Below are positions 55,177 through 63,586 of a stretch of 64,000 bases of DNA, in pieces. The translations under genes were made by a program, and so were the position numbers. This DNA comes from Nitrososphaerota archaeon (GTDB lineage: Archaea > Thermoproteota > Nitrososphaeria > Nitrososphaerales > CADDZS01): contig JAJPHP010000023.1 in assembly GCA_021325255.1 (NCBI GenBank), forward strand, positions 1-64,000. Direction: 5' to 3'. The first letter of the stretch is position 1. Each line of letters begins with the position of its first letter. Below the pieces are notes generated by a model. It was given only the letters and a program-made list of their open reading frames with translations. It did not search any database and was not told the origin of the DNA.

Positions 55177-55195
55177 TTGCAAGAACTCTTGAACC

Positions 55196-55702
55196 ATGAA
55201 CACACACTATCTACGGTTCAAAAACAGCAAGAAGGGAGTCACTCCTGTCATTGCTACAATCATTCTGATTGCAGGAACTCTCGTCTTGGCACTCGTCGTC
55301 GGAGCATACACATTCGGTCTGTTCGGTTCCAACGTCAAACAAATCCAACTAAACTCGGCTATCCTAACATCGGGACCTGCAGCTGCGGCTAACACTGGCG
55401 CAGCGTGCGCTGGGGCAAACTTCCAGCTCACATTGAACAATCCGGGCGGAACCACAGAGATATCAGCGCTTACACTCTCCTCAGGTGGAAACCCGGTAAG
55501 CATTCCGAACTACTTCAACACTGTAGGGGGAAATACCTGCGTTGCGGTAACGCTTGGTACGACCGGTCCTAGTCTGCCCGCAGGAGCTACAACACCGATC
55601 ACTCTATACTTTGGCGCCGTTCTGACCTCGGGTCAAACATACAACTACGTGATCACCTTCGTCAACGGACAGTCAATTCAAGGAGTTTTGACTGCTCAGT
55701 AG
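55196..55702 (+). CDS. Archaeal type IV pilin (Pilin_N, class III signal peptide)
   Basis: A 168-residue prepilin. The short basic leader ends in NSKKG; the prepilin peptidase PibD would cut after the Gly of KKG, leaving VTPVIATIILIAGTLVLALV, the conserved hydrophobic assembly helix of archaeal pilins. The rest is a Gly/Thr/Asn-rich beta domain with two cysteines (GAACAGANFQ and GGNTCVAVT) that could form a disulphide. It has its own TATA box and terminator, as expected for a strongly expressed subunit, and lies 2.4 kb from the TadA/TadC-type machine that may assemble it. Confidence 0.92.
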   Translation: MNTHYLRFKNSKKGVTPVIATIILIAGTLVLALVVGAYTFGLFGSNVKQIQLNSAILTSGPAAAANTGAACAGANFQLTLNNPGGTTEISALTLSSGGNPVSIPNYFNTVGGNTCVAVTLGTTGPSLPAGATTPITLYFGAVLTSGQTYNYVITFVNGQSIQGVLTAQ

Positions 55703-55751
55703 GAGTCTCGGTTACAAGTAATATTGTAACCCACTCCCTCCTTTTTATTTT
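55702..55751 (+). terminator. Hairpin and T-rich terminator after the pilin gene
   Basis: GGTTACAA (55710-55717) and TTGTAACC (55724-55731) form a perfect eight-base-pair stem around gtaata. It is extended by an outer GGAGT/ACTCC pair, and followed by ctccctcctttttattttcc. This is the layout of an efficient archaeal intrinsic terminator, placed directly after the pilin stop. Confidence 0.75.
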
Positions 55752-56166
55752 CCTTTTAAACTATAAACTCCGGAAGTCTTAACCTTCTTCTTATCCAATA
55801 ACTTTCCTGCAGAAAGGTCACTGCTTTAATTCACGATCTCGTGCAAACTAGCGACTGCGAGTTGACTCTCACATCCTTTAAAACGAGCACGTAACCTAGA
55901 ATTGCCTACTGTGACTCACATTATCTCATGATGCAATTCCTAGAGTCACTGGGATAAGTGAGATCGCAGACAGCTATCAACTAGATCGCCATCGCTCATC
56001 GAGTACAAGGGCTAGCGACACTTACCTAGCCGTAAACTTATTGTTTACTGTAAGATCCGACTATTGTTGGGACACGCCTAGGGACTTGAACGTTGAAAAT
56101 AGTGCTCTAAGTTTGCAATTCGACGGCGAACAATTCAATAAGAGTTGCATCCGTGACAGCAGGCTT
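55752..56166. other. Intergenic region, no gene seen
   Basis: About 415 bases between the pilin terminator and the end of the leftward GT-C gene. No coding frame, RNA gene or repeat recognised. Confidence 0.35.
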
Positions 56167-57453
56167 TCATGTCGGGTATAATCCTAAACTGGCCACTATG
56201 GCGATCAATGCGAAAGAGGTTTGGTATGAGCCACCTGGTAGGAGTAAACTTACTATCGAAATCAGTGTGACTACGGAAACTGTTGAGAGTTTCTTTGAGG
56301 AGGCTAACAAGAGGCCGTAGACAGGCACATAATAGTACCTGTACAGGCCATGGACTAGAAGAGAAAAGATAACTAGCAAGAAAACCGTTGCAAATGCACA
56401 ACCGAGTTCAAGAAGATCCGCTTTCTTCCTGAATTTGTAAAACAAGCCAGCAACCAACACAAACAAGGGGATTTCGATAAATTGGCCCCATAAAATCAAA
56501 ATGTTTAGAGCATAGCTCGGCCACAAAAAGGGGCCAGTTGGTGAAGTAGAGTACGTAATCATTCCGAAAGGACAGGAAGAGATTGTAGCATGGACGTTAG
56601 TGTTCATAAGCGAACATGTGCCTGGCTTGAATCCGGAAAGCGATTGGATTGTTTGGGCTGTCTCGTTGACATGTGGGTAATTGACTGAGACCGGGAAGTA
56701 ATTGTATAGTACATCATAAGAGATAGAATCAAAATAGAGCAAAGGAGATAAGAGCAAGAACGGGACTGATACCATAAGGAGGGTGCTCAGAAAGGCCAAG
56801 ATGCCTTTCCATGCTTCTGCCTTGTATCTGCCAATGTACCAAGTTGCATAGACTGGAAGAATGAATATAGCTTCTTGCTTAAAGAGGAATGCTATGCCTA
56901 GGAAGACTGAAGATTGAAGTGGTTTGTTTTGACGAAGCAGGTAGAGAGCTAGCATCACAAAGAAGAACATTGGTTGACTGCTCAATAGTAGATAACCCTC
57001 ATACACGAGGACGAAGGGTGAAAGGGCATAAGCAACGCTCGCTAATAGCGCCACTTTGCTGGTGGAAACTCTTAGTACAAGCAAATACACCAGAACGGCG
57101 CTAGCTGAATCAGCTAGCAGAATAGGTACAGCCGCTGCAGAAATACCTCCAAAATTATAGAATGGAAAGAGGATGTAAAGAAACAAAGGGGTGTATGTGT
57201 AGGCAAATCCTGAGTAAGGCAGCAGTCCGTGCTTTAGATAGGCGAGTTGTTGACCGTACACTGAACTAAAGTCTGACCAAGTTTCAACGTACGGAAGCCA
57301 AGGTATGGGATTTGCCCCATAAGCTATTCTAAATGATGCGACTATGACCCTAAAAATTAGTGCAAGAACAAAAATTGTTATCAGAATCTTTCCAGTTCTT
57401 GACCTAATTTTGTTTGAGAGATCATAAACACTTCTCCTTATGTGCGCTGCCAA
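56167..57453 (-). CDS. GT-C family membrane glycosyltransferase
   Basis: A 428-residue protein with about eleven hydrophobic spans. The first outer loop after span one contains an acidic site (PYVETWSDFSS), the usual place of the catalytic Asp/Glu in GT-C enzymes, which transfer sugars from polyprenyl-phosphate carriers outside the membrane. Other loops include KHGLLPYSGFAYTYTPLFLY, the P/Y-rich motif typical of mannosyltransferase-like members. It lies in the glycan region and could act in S-layer or pilin glycosylation. Donor and acceptor are unknown. Confidence 0.8.
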   Translation of the reverse strand: MAAHIRRSVYDLSNKIRSRTGKILITIFVLALIFRVIVASFRIAYGANPIPWLPYVETWSDFSSVYGQQLAYLKHGLLPYSGFAYTYTPLFLYILFPFYNFGGISAAAVPILLADSASAVLVYLLVLRVSTSKVALLASVAYALSPFVLVYEGYLLLSSQPMFFFVMLALYLLRQNKPLQSSVFLGIAFLFKQEAIFILPVYATWYIGRYKAEAWKGILAFLSTLLMVSVPFLLLSPLLYFDSISYDVLYNYFPVSVNYPHVNETAQTIQSLSGFKPGTCSLMNTNVHATISSCPFGMITYSTSPTGPFLWPSYALNILILWGQFIEIPLFVLVAGLFYKFRKKADLLELGCAFATVFLLVIFSLLVHGLYRYYYVPVYGLLLASSKKLSTVSVVTLISIVSLLLPGGSYQTSFALIAIVASLGLYPT

Positions 57454-57763
57454 ACGACTACAATCAAATGCTCCGTCCTTCGCTGTCTGCCTAAGATCTA
57501 TTGTTGCTATTTGTTTATCCTTATGAATGACGAATCCAGTTTTGAAACGCGGATTCCGGATAAAGTGATCTGGGGTACAAGATTTATTTCAGTTAGTTTT
57601 ACGCATATAGATTCAGTTACGAAAACTCCAAGTGTTCGGAAAACAGCGTCTACATTATTCTGCGATTCTTCCCCCTACATCATGACTGCCAAAGAGGCGA
57701 CTTATTCTGTTTGTCATCATTCTTGTGTGATTTCTAACTTAGAAAGATAGGTGAAAAAGCAGA
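57454..57763. other. Divergent promoter region
   Basis: An AT-rich 310-base gap between the GT-C gene (minus) and the first FkbM gene (plus). Several TATA-like words occur (near 57590 and 57608). A 102-codon open frame at 57442 lacks protein character and is not called. Confidence 0.4.
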
Positions 57764-58600
57764 TTGTTTAGTTTTTCAATTCTGGTGCTTGGAATGAAGA
57801 TCCTTTTCTTCCATCCCTTCTCTTTCATCCGAATCCTGAGAAAGGGGGCTACGGCAAAAAATGAATTAGCGTCTATGGCTGACAGCCCATTAGTCGAAGA
57901 AACACATGGCTTTAAGATTCTGATCGACCCAAAGGATAAGGGGGTGTCTGCGTCAATCTCCCTTTTTGGTGCTGCGGAACCATGCGTTACGGAAGTTTTC
58001 CGCAGGATAACAAAGAAGGGGATGACAGTACTAGATATCGGGGCTAACATTGGATGGTATACTATGCTTGGCTCAAGCTTGGTTGGCACTAATGGCAAAG
58101 TGATCGCAGTAGAACCAGAACCGACAAATTTCGAAATGCTCTCAAAGTCTGTCGAGCTAAACAGAATTGAAAATGTAAATCTACTCAATGCTTGTGTAGC
58201 GCAATCGGCTGGGAAGGTCAAACTCTTCTTATCACCTTCCAACAGGGGTGGCCATTCCATAATGTACAAAACTGGGAGGTATGTCGAGTCAGAGGCAATA
58301 ACAGTGGATCAGATCGTGGCTAAATTTGGTAGTATAGATATCGTCAAAATTGACGCCGAAAGTGCGGAGCCTATGATACTTGCCGGCGCATCCAGACTCT
58401 TAGATGAGGATCTACCACTTCACATAATAATGGAATACTCTCCTCAGGCATGGAAGGCGAGTGGAGGGACTGCTTCAAAATTATTCGAGAGGTTTCAAAT
58501 CTTTAAGATCAATACCTCGCCCTATTTATTGAGCCGACTGTCTTCGTTTGAAGATCTGCCACCCGACAAGCAATCTATGCTTTACCTCAGAAAATCTTAG
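57764..58600 (+). CDS. FkbM family methyltransferase
   Basis: A 278-residue SAM-dependent methyltransferase. Motif I is TVLDIGANIGWYTMLGS (about residues 87-103), followed by KVIAVEPEPTNFEML, VDQIVAKFGSIDIVKIDAES and a final sheet. FkbM enzymes O-methylate sugars, often on surface glycans. TTG 57764 is chosen because GGTGA lies about nine bases upstream. The hydrophobic first 25 residues could attach it to the membrane. It converges with a second FkbM gene, with only eight bases between the stops. Confidence 0.88.
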   Translation: MFSFSILVLGMKILFFHPFSFIRILRKGATAKNELASMADSPLVEETHGFKILIDPKDKGVSASISLFGAAEPCVTEVFRRITKKGMTVLDIGANIGWYTMLGSSLVGTNGKVIAVEPEPTNFEMLSKSVELNRIENVNLLNACVAQSAGKVKLFLSPSNRGGHSIMYKTGRYVESEAITVDQIVAKFGSIDIVKIDAESAEPMILAGASRLLDEDLPLHIIMEYSPQAWKASGGTASKLFERFQIFKINTSPYLLSRLSSFEDLPPDKQSMLYLRKS

Positions 58601-58608
58601 CCACATAC

Positions 58609-59505
58609 TTAATTTGGCACAAATAGAATATTCGAATAGCTATATGCTTCATGTATGCGGTGTTCTCTCATGCCGCCATTCGTGATTTCAAAAGCACAAT
58701 AACCTCTGTTAATTAAGTATTGGACGATTCTCCTGCTCGGGGGAGCTTCGATAGCAAGGTCCCCTACTTCGAGGGCAATCACAGGATGATATTGACCTAT
58801 TGTTTCTTGCATTCCTACTAGTACCTCAAGCTCACTGCTTTCCGCGTCTATTTTGACAAAATTCGGTTTGATTCTCTTCGACTCTACATAATCGTCCAAA
58901 GTAAGGGCTTTCACTTGAATCTTCTCCTGGGCCAAAAGCCCACCCATTCTTGGCTTACCCAATGTATTGAATCCGGAAAATCTTGGTCCGTAATCAAAAA
59001 GCGATAATTTCTTGTTACTCGAGTAGCAAGCAATCCTATTTGCAAACACATTCGGTCGTCCTTTGATATTCGACTCCAAAACCGAAAACGTGAAAGGTGT
59101 GGGTTCAAAAGCGTGAACTTGGCCATCTATTCCTACAAGAAACGAATTCAATAATGTATAGTAGCCGAAGTGAGCTCCGACATCGATAACCGTGGCTCCA
59201 CGGTTCACGTGATCCATCATCCATCTTGTGAGGTCTGGCTCGAAAAACCCTGAAATCGAAATTGATATACTGCTCAGCTCTGGCATGACGACTCGCATTG
59301 TGTCTCCCCAAAAAGTCCTAGTTGTAACTGGCAAGCATCGAGAAGACGCCATGGAGAAGTATGCAGGGATGCAATAAAATATTGCAGACATCAGCTTCCG
59401 AAATACATCGACGCTCGATTTCTGGAAGCAAATCAAATTTCTAGGATTTCCTAGTTCGCATTTGTATTCATATGCGAGTTCCTTGATACCCAAGTGACAT
59501 TTCAC
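58609..59505 (-). CDS. FkbM family methyltransferase
   Basis: A 298-residue paralogue of the neighbouring methyltransferase. Motif I is TVIDVGAHFGYYTLLNS (about residues 105-121), then QVHAFEPTPFTFSVLESNI, LTLDDYVESK and NFVKIDAESSELEVL. It is the last gene of the operon running from the epimerase through UDP-glucose dehydrogenase, the amidase, NAD synthetase and the GT2 enzyme, so it probably methylates the sugar those genes make. The first 80 residues are less conserved, and the true start could be downstream. Confidence 0.87.
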   Translation of the reverse strand: MKCHLGIKELAYEYKCELGNPRNLICFQKSSVDVFRKLMSAIFYCIPAYFSMASSRCLPVTTRTFWGDTMRVVMPELSSISISISGFFEPDLTRWMMDHVNRGATVIDVGAHFGYYTLLNSFLVGIDGQVHAFEPTPFTFSVLESNIKGRPNVFANRIACYSSNKKLSLFDYGPRFSGFNTLGKPRMGGLLAQEKIQVKALTLDDYVESKRIKPNFVKIDAESSELEVLVGMQETIGQYHPVIALEVGDLAIEAPPSRRIVQYLINRGYCAFEITNGGMREHRIHEAYSYSNILFVPN

Positions 59506-59527
59506 TCATAATTTCGGGGCGTCTGGT

Positions 59528-60526
59528 TCATTCCGGCTTGTCAAAGTTTTGAACCTTGACATGAGTGTTCGCGATCGCAAACAAGGCAGAATTCGGTTTG
59601 ATGGCACCTGCAAAAACCCCTACTGCTTGGCCGAGTTTTGTCGAAAGTAATCTAATCAATAGGAACTCGATTAACCCTACTCGGATGTTCATTTGATAGG
59701 CTTTTGGGTAAAGCTCACGGTAAGTCTTCAATCCCCCAACAAGCGTCCATTCTCGTATCAAGCCTCCAACTGGAATCATAGCGGGACAACCTGACCCTGA
59801 CACAATTCTTCCATATGCCTCTCTCATCACAAGAACATGGTTGATCGCGTATCGAAATGAACGTGTGAAAGACATCTTTGATCGTGTAAGAGGATGGTCG
59901 TGGAAGACTTCTATTTCCGGATCCAGCACCATTTTCTTACCGCATTTGAGCACTCTAAATGCGAATTCGGTATCGTGCTGGGATCGAAGTTTTGAAAGGC
60001 CGCCACACGTGGACAAGAGATCGCGTTTGAACGAGCAGTTTGAAAACCCTAGCCCGAGACCCTGTTGCTGAACAAATTGAGGGGATTTTGGAGTCGGCAT
60101 GTTCCAGGTAAAGGAGTATTTGTCACCTCCCCAGAAGACTTTACCTCCGACTAGGTCATACCCTTTATCTAGCCACTCAACATGTTTTCGAATCCAATTT
60201 TTCGGAACATATATGTCGGAGTTCGTAAACATAATTATGTTGCTTTCCGATAATTGAATGCCTAAAGATTGACCTTCAGGTTCACTCGCTCCTTTGGCAA
60301 TGATCTGACGAACCATTTCGGATTCCATTTTCTTGACAATCTCAACGGAACCATCGGCAGAGCCTGCATCAACTACGATGATTTGGTATAGCTGCCTAGG
60401 ATAGTCTTGTTCTAAAAGATGAGCTAAACATTTGCCAATTGTTCGGGCCGAATTGATGTGAGATATGATTACTGCAACTGTTTTGAAATTCTTTTTTTTG
60501 AGAAGTTCTCTATTTTCTATGGCCAA
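59528..60526 (-). CDS. GT2 family glycosyltransferase
   Basis: A 332-residue GT-A-fold glycosyltransferase. VAVIISHINSARTIGKCLAH opens the nucleotide-binding domain, VVDAGSADGSVEIV carries an acidic site, and MFTNSDIYVPKNW supplies the DxD-like metal motif (SDI). QHDTEFAFRVLKCGKK is the acceptor-side acidic motif. A weakly hydrophobic C-terminus may associate with membrane. It starts immediately after the stop of NAD synthetase (adjacent bases), so the two are co-translated. Likely builds a surface glycan or glycoprotein sugar. Confidence 0.88.
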   Translation of the reverse strand: MAIENRELLKKKNFKTVAVIISHINSARTIGKCLAHLLEQDYPRQLYQIIVVDAGSADGSVEIVKKMESEMVRQIIAKGASEPEGQSLGIQLSESNIIMFTNSDIYVPKNWIRKHVEWLDKGYDLVGGKVFWGGDKYSFTWNMPTPKSPQFVQQQGLGLGFSNCSFKRDLLSTCGGLSKLRSQHDTEFAFRVLKCGKKMVLDPEIEVFHDHPLTRSKMSFTRSFRYAINHVLVMREAYGRIVSGSGCPAMIPVGGLIREWTLVGGLKTYRELYPKAYQMNIRVGLIEFLLIRLLSTKLGQAVGVFAGAIKPNSALFAIANTHVKVQNFDKPE

Positions 60527-61393
60527 TCAAGCCCACTCTCTGGGGTATCTCCAGTCCGATCCGTGGCAGCGAAAACCAAGCTTGAAAATTTCGGCAGGGT
60601 AGCGCTTATGCTGAGTCGATTTGACTTGTTGAACAATTTTTCTCACCTTCTTTATCGGAATCCGTAGTTCAGAAGCTATGCATTCTTCGTCTCTCCACAA
60701 GTCAAAACGTCGGAACAATACCTGGTCAAGCAAGAAATAGTCCATTCCAAGTTCCTTCTCTGCAGTCTGACCTGGCCATAGTCCTGGTGAAGGAGATTTT
60801 TCATAGACTCTTGCCGGCAATCTCATTTCGAGTGCCATTTGTCTCACCTGAGTCTTGTATAGGTCGCCAATTGGCAAGACATCAACACCACCGTCGCCAA
60901 ATTTTGTGAAGTATCCTATGGTGATCTCTGACTTGTCACCGGTTCCTACAACGAGCCCTTTGTTGAAGCGAGCAAAGCTGTGAAGCAATATCATCCGGGT
61001 TCGCGCTTTAACGTTCCCGATTCCCAATCTATCCGATTGTGCTATGTGAGCTGCTTGCACTATGTCATCCACGATTCCGTCGATCGGAATGATTCTAAAA
61101 TTACCTTTAGGGACTCCCAGAGTTTCAGCTAAAATTTGGGAATCCTCCAGATCCTCTTTTGAGGTCGTCTTGCTGGGCAAGAAATACAAATGCGTTCGGT
61201 TGACGCCGAGCGCCTTGACTGCCAAAAAAGCGACGACGGCAGAGTCGACTCCGCCACTTAGGCCAATTGTCGCCGATTCGCATCCCGCATATTCAAAGAT
61301 GTATGATCGTAAGCGCTTCGTGAGATAGTCTACACCCACTGTCGTGTTTATTCTCAGCTCTTGAGGTACTCTGGCCTCGAAACTCAGAGTCAA
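60527..61393 (-). CDS. nadE: NAD synthetase
   Basis: A 288-residue enzyme that amidates nicotinic acid adenine dinucleotide to NAD using ATP. The pyrophosphate loop is TIGLSGGVDSAVVAF (about residues 41-55). The family's GTGDKSEITIGYFTKFGDGG and LPIGDLYKTQVR follow, and AEKELGMDYFLLDQVLF completes the site. Its start overlaps the stop of the upstream nitrilase-type gene by four bases, so a glutamine-dependent NAD synthase split over two genes is likely: the partner would release ammonia from glutamine. It is unusual to find it inside a glycan operon. Confidence 0.95.
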   Translation of the reverse strand: MTLSFEARVPQELRINTTVGVDYLTKRLRSYIFEYAGCESATIGLSGGVDSAVVAFLAVKALGVNRTHLYFLPSKTTSKEDLEDSQILAETLGVPKGNFRIIPIDGIVDDIVQAAHIAQSDRLGIGNVKARTRMILLHSFARFNKGLVVGTGDKSEITIGYFTKFGDGGVDVLPIGDLYKTQVRQMALEMRLPARVYEKSPSPGLWPGQTAEKELGMDYFLLDQVLFRRFDLWRDEECIASELRIPIKKVRKIVQQVKSTQHKRYPAEIFKLGFRCHGSDWRYPREWA

Positions 61394-62238
61394 AGCTCAA
61401 TCAATACCTCGTGCAATCTTACATTGTGATCTCTGAAGGAAGTAAATCTCCTAGCGCGTTTAATCTCATCCAAGTCGATTTCCGAAATCAGCAAATCTGA
61501 TTCGAACCGTTTTGCCTTCGTGATTGTCTTGCCTGAAGGGGAGATTACAGCCGACCCGCCCCAGAAGTATTCTTCATCTTCAGGACCCGAACGATTAACA
61601 AATACCACAAAAATCGTATTCATCAGAGCATGCGCCTTTAACAAGGACATCCACTGCTCTTCAATTGGCAGTCCTCTTTCAGAGTTAGACTCCACGATAC
61701 CCTTCGCAGGAGATGAGGCGATGCAGAAAACAAGATCAGCCCCAAGCCTAGCAAGAGCTTCTATTGGTTCTGGGTGCCACGCGTCCTCACAGACGACAAT
61801 CCCGAACCTACATGCGGGACTCTCAAATACCTTGAGATCTGTCTTTGGATTTCCGCCAGCGAAGTACCTCGTTTCTTCAAAGAGGCCGTAAGTGGGCAGG
61901 TAGAACTTTGCCGTGCTACCTAGCAGCTTACCATTACCAAGTGTGGCCGCAGCATTTTGAACGAAGCCCAAGTCATTTTCTCGCACGAATCCGACCACTG
62001 CTCGTTGGTTAATCTTCGTCTCTCTGGCGATTTTTGTGAGGGATTTAGAGCATTCAGTCGCCACTTCGTATGCAACATCTTTCATCAGGTAGCCAGTGAG
62101 TGAAAGCTCAGGGAAGCATACGAAATCAACGCTTTCCTTTGCGACTTGTCGGAGTATCTCGATGTGGTGTTGAGTGTTCTTGCGGACATCGCCTATCTTT
62201 GAGGGGATTTGGGCGAGAGCTATCCTGACATTATTCAA
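61390..62238 (-). CDS. Nitrilase-superfamily amidase (probable glutaminase partner of NadE)
   Basis: A 282-residue carbon-nitrogen hydrolase. The catalytic Glu is in CFPELSLTGYL, the Lys in STAKFYLPTYGLF and the Cys in FGIVVCEDAWHPEP, with the usual spacing. In eukaryotic and many bacterial NadE enzymes this domain is fused to NAD synthetase and feeds it ammonia. Here it is a separate gene overlapping nadE by four bases, and overlapping the upstream dehydrogenase by four bases as well. Confidence 0.9.
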   Translation of the reverse strand: MNNVRIALAQIPSKIGDVRKNTQHHIEILRQVAKESVDFVCFPELSLTGYLMKDVAYEVATECSKSLTKIARETKINQRAVVGFVRENDLGFVQNAAATLGNGKLLGSTAKFYLPTYGLFEETRYFAGGNPKTDLKVFESPACRFGIVVCEDAWHPEPIEALARLGADLVFCIASSPAKGIVESNSERGLPIEEQWMSLLKAHALMNTIFVVFVNRSGPEDEEYFWGGSAVISPSGKTITKAKRFESDLLISEIDLDEIKRARRFTSFRDHNVRLHEVLIEL

Positions 62239-63572
62239 GCTACTACAGTCAGTCTCTCGCTCAAGTTCTTTCCGATCGCTATATACCTACTTGCGTTTTG
62301 GATCGCGGAGGCGTCGAGTATCCGCCAGCAATCAATGATCGTCTTGCCTGCAAACCATGCTTTTTCAATCTTGGAGAATTCCTTCCAGGGTGTGGCTAAT
62401 ATGCAAACATCCGACTTTGCCAAGCAATCTTCGGCGCTATTCTGCATTTTCAGCATTTGATGCCGAGGAAAATCCTTACCTGATAGGGCAGGATCATATG
62501 CATAGACTTCGAATCCTCTCTGCATCAGTTCTTGTGCAAGCATCAAAGCTTGAGATGCTTCAGTGATGTTGGTCTCGGGTTTGTACGTTAATCCAAGGAT
62601 CCCAACCTTCGAAGGGGGATGTATGCCTTCATTCTCAGTTAGCTTGACAATTCTTCGAACTTGACATTGATTCACTTCATGAGTACTAAGAGATAAGATC
62701 GCCTGAGCGCCGACCTTTTTCGCGTGACCCGCAAACGCCACGTTGTCTCGCGGAAAGCACGGCCCCCCATAACCGAGAGCCCCTTTCAGGTATGCAGAAC
62801 CAATCCTTCGGTCCTTTCCGATAGCCGTGGTTATCTTGTCAACATCGGCTCCTCGGGTCCTTTCGCAAATCTCAGCCAGAGTGTTCGCGAAGCTCATTTT
62901 CATTGTAACAAAGGAGTTTACCGATATCTTGGCAAGTTCGGCATTAATGAAACTCATTCGTTCCATCGGCGGAGAGTTGTTACAAACTTCGCGCTGAATT
63001 TGAGCGAGGACTGATCCTGCATGATCATCTGATTCCCCAATCAGCACAAAATCGGGCTCCAGTAATCCCTTGATAACTTCACCTAGGGCGATAAACTCCG
63101 GATTGTAGCAAAGTCCAAACTCTTTACCGCAGACTTTACCGGAAGCGCGTTCAAGAATCGGGCGTACCGTTTCGTCCATGGAACCTGGCATTACAGTGCT
63201 CATCAACGTGACCAAGTGGTAATCATCCTTGTTTCGGAGAGCACGTCCTATGCTTTCCATAGCGGATTCGACATATTCCAAGGAGAATTCTCCCGAAGGT
63301 AAACTAGGGGTAGGAACTATGACGAAGGTAGCATTTGTTCGTGAAACCGCAGTTCCAAAATCGGAAACTGCAGAAAGTCGATCCCTGTTTGACATTAACA
63401 GTTCATCTACTCTCGCCTCATGCAGCGGGGAGATGCCGTTGTTCAGAGCTTCGACTCTGGATTTATCTACGTCAACTCCGATTACATTGAAACCCTTGCT
63501 GGCTATGACAACCGCTACACAAAAGCCCAGCTTTCCCAGTCCGACAACTGATACGTCCTTTGCTGTAGACAG
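62235..63572 (-). CDS. UDP-glucose/GDP-mannose dehydrogenase family, probable CTG start
   Basis: A nucleotide-sugar dehydrogenase that oxidises UDP-glucose (or a relative) to the uronic acid with two NAD. The catalytic Cys is in GYGGPCFPRDNVAF; FVIVPTPS, LMSTVMPGS and CYNPEFIALGEVIK are family marks. The only ATG near the front (63395) would remove the whole NAD-binding start. The frame upstream encodes KDVSVVGLGKLGFCVAVVIA and VIGVDVDKSRVEALNNGISP, which are clearly part of the protein. The first usable codon is CTG 63572, with GTGAT five bases before it and a stop just above. The full length is about 445 residues. Confidence 0.93.
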   Translation of the reverse strand: MSTAKDVSVVGLGKLGFCVAVVIASKGFNVIGVDVDKSRVEALNNGISPLHEARVDELLMSNRDRLSAVSDFGTAVSRTNATFVIVPTPSLPSGEFSLEYVESAMESIGRALRNKDDYHLVTLMSTVMPGSMDETVRPILERASGKVCGKEFGLCYNPEFIALGEVIKGLLEPDFVLIGESDDHAGSVLAQIQREVCNNSPPMERMSFINAELAKISVNSFVTMKMSFANTLAEICERTRGADVDKITTAIGKDRRIGSAYLKGALGYGGPCFPRDNVAFAGHAKKVGAQAILSLSTHEVNQCQVRRIVKLTENEGIHPPSKVGILGLTYKPETNITEASQALMLAQELMQRGFEVYAYDPALSGKDFPRHQMLKMQNSAEDCLAKSDVCILATPWKEFSKIEKAWFAGKTIIDCWRILDASAIQNASRYIAIGKNLSERLTVVA

Positions 63573-63586
63573 CTCCCATCACGACC

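Noticed and set aside
52831..55195. CRISPR array near the cas1 relic
   Set aside because: No set of regularly spaced direct repeats was found by eye on either side; only one inverted repeat at 53620-53648.
57442..57750. 102-codon plus-strand frame between GT-C and FkbM genes
   Set aside because: Overlaps the GT-C start and an AT-rich promoter zone; composition not protein-like.
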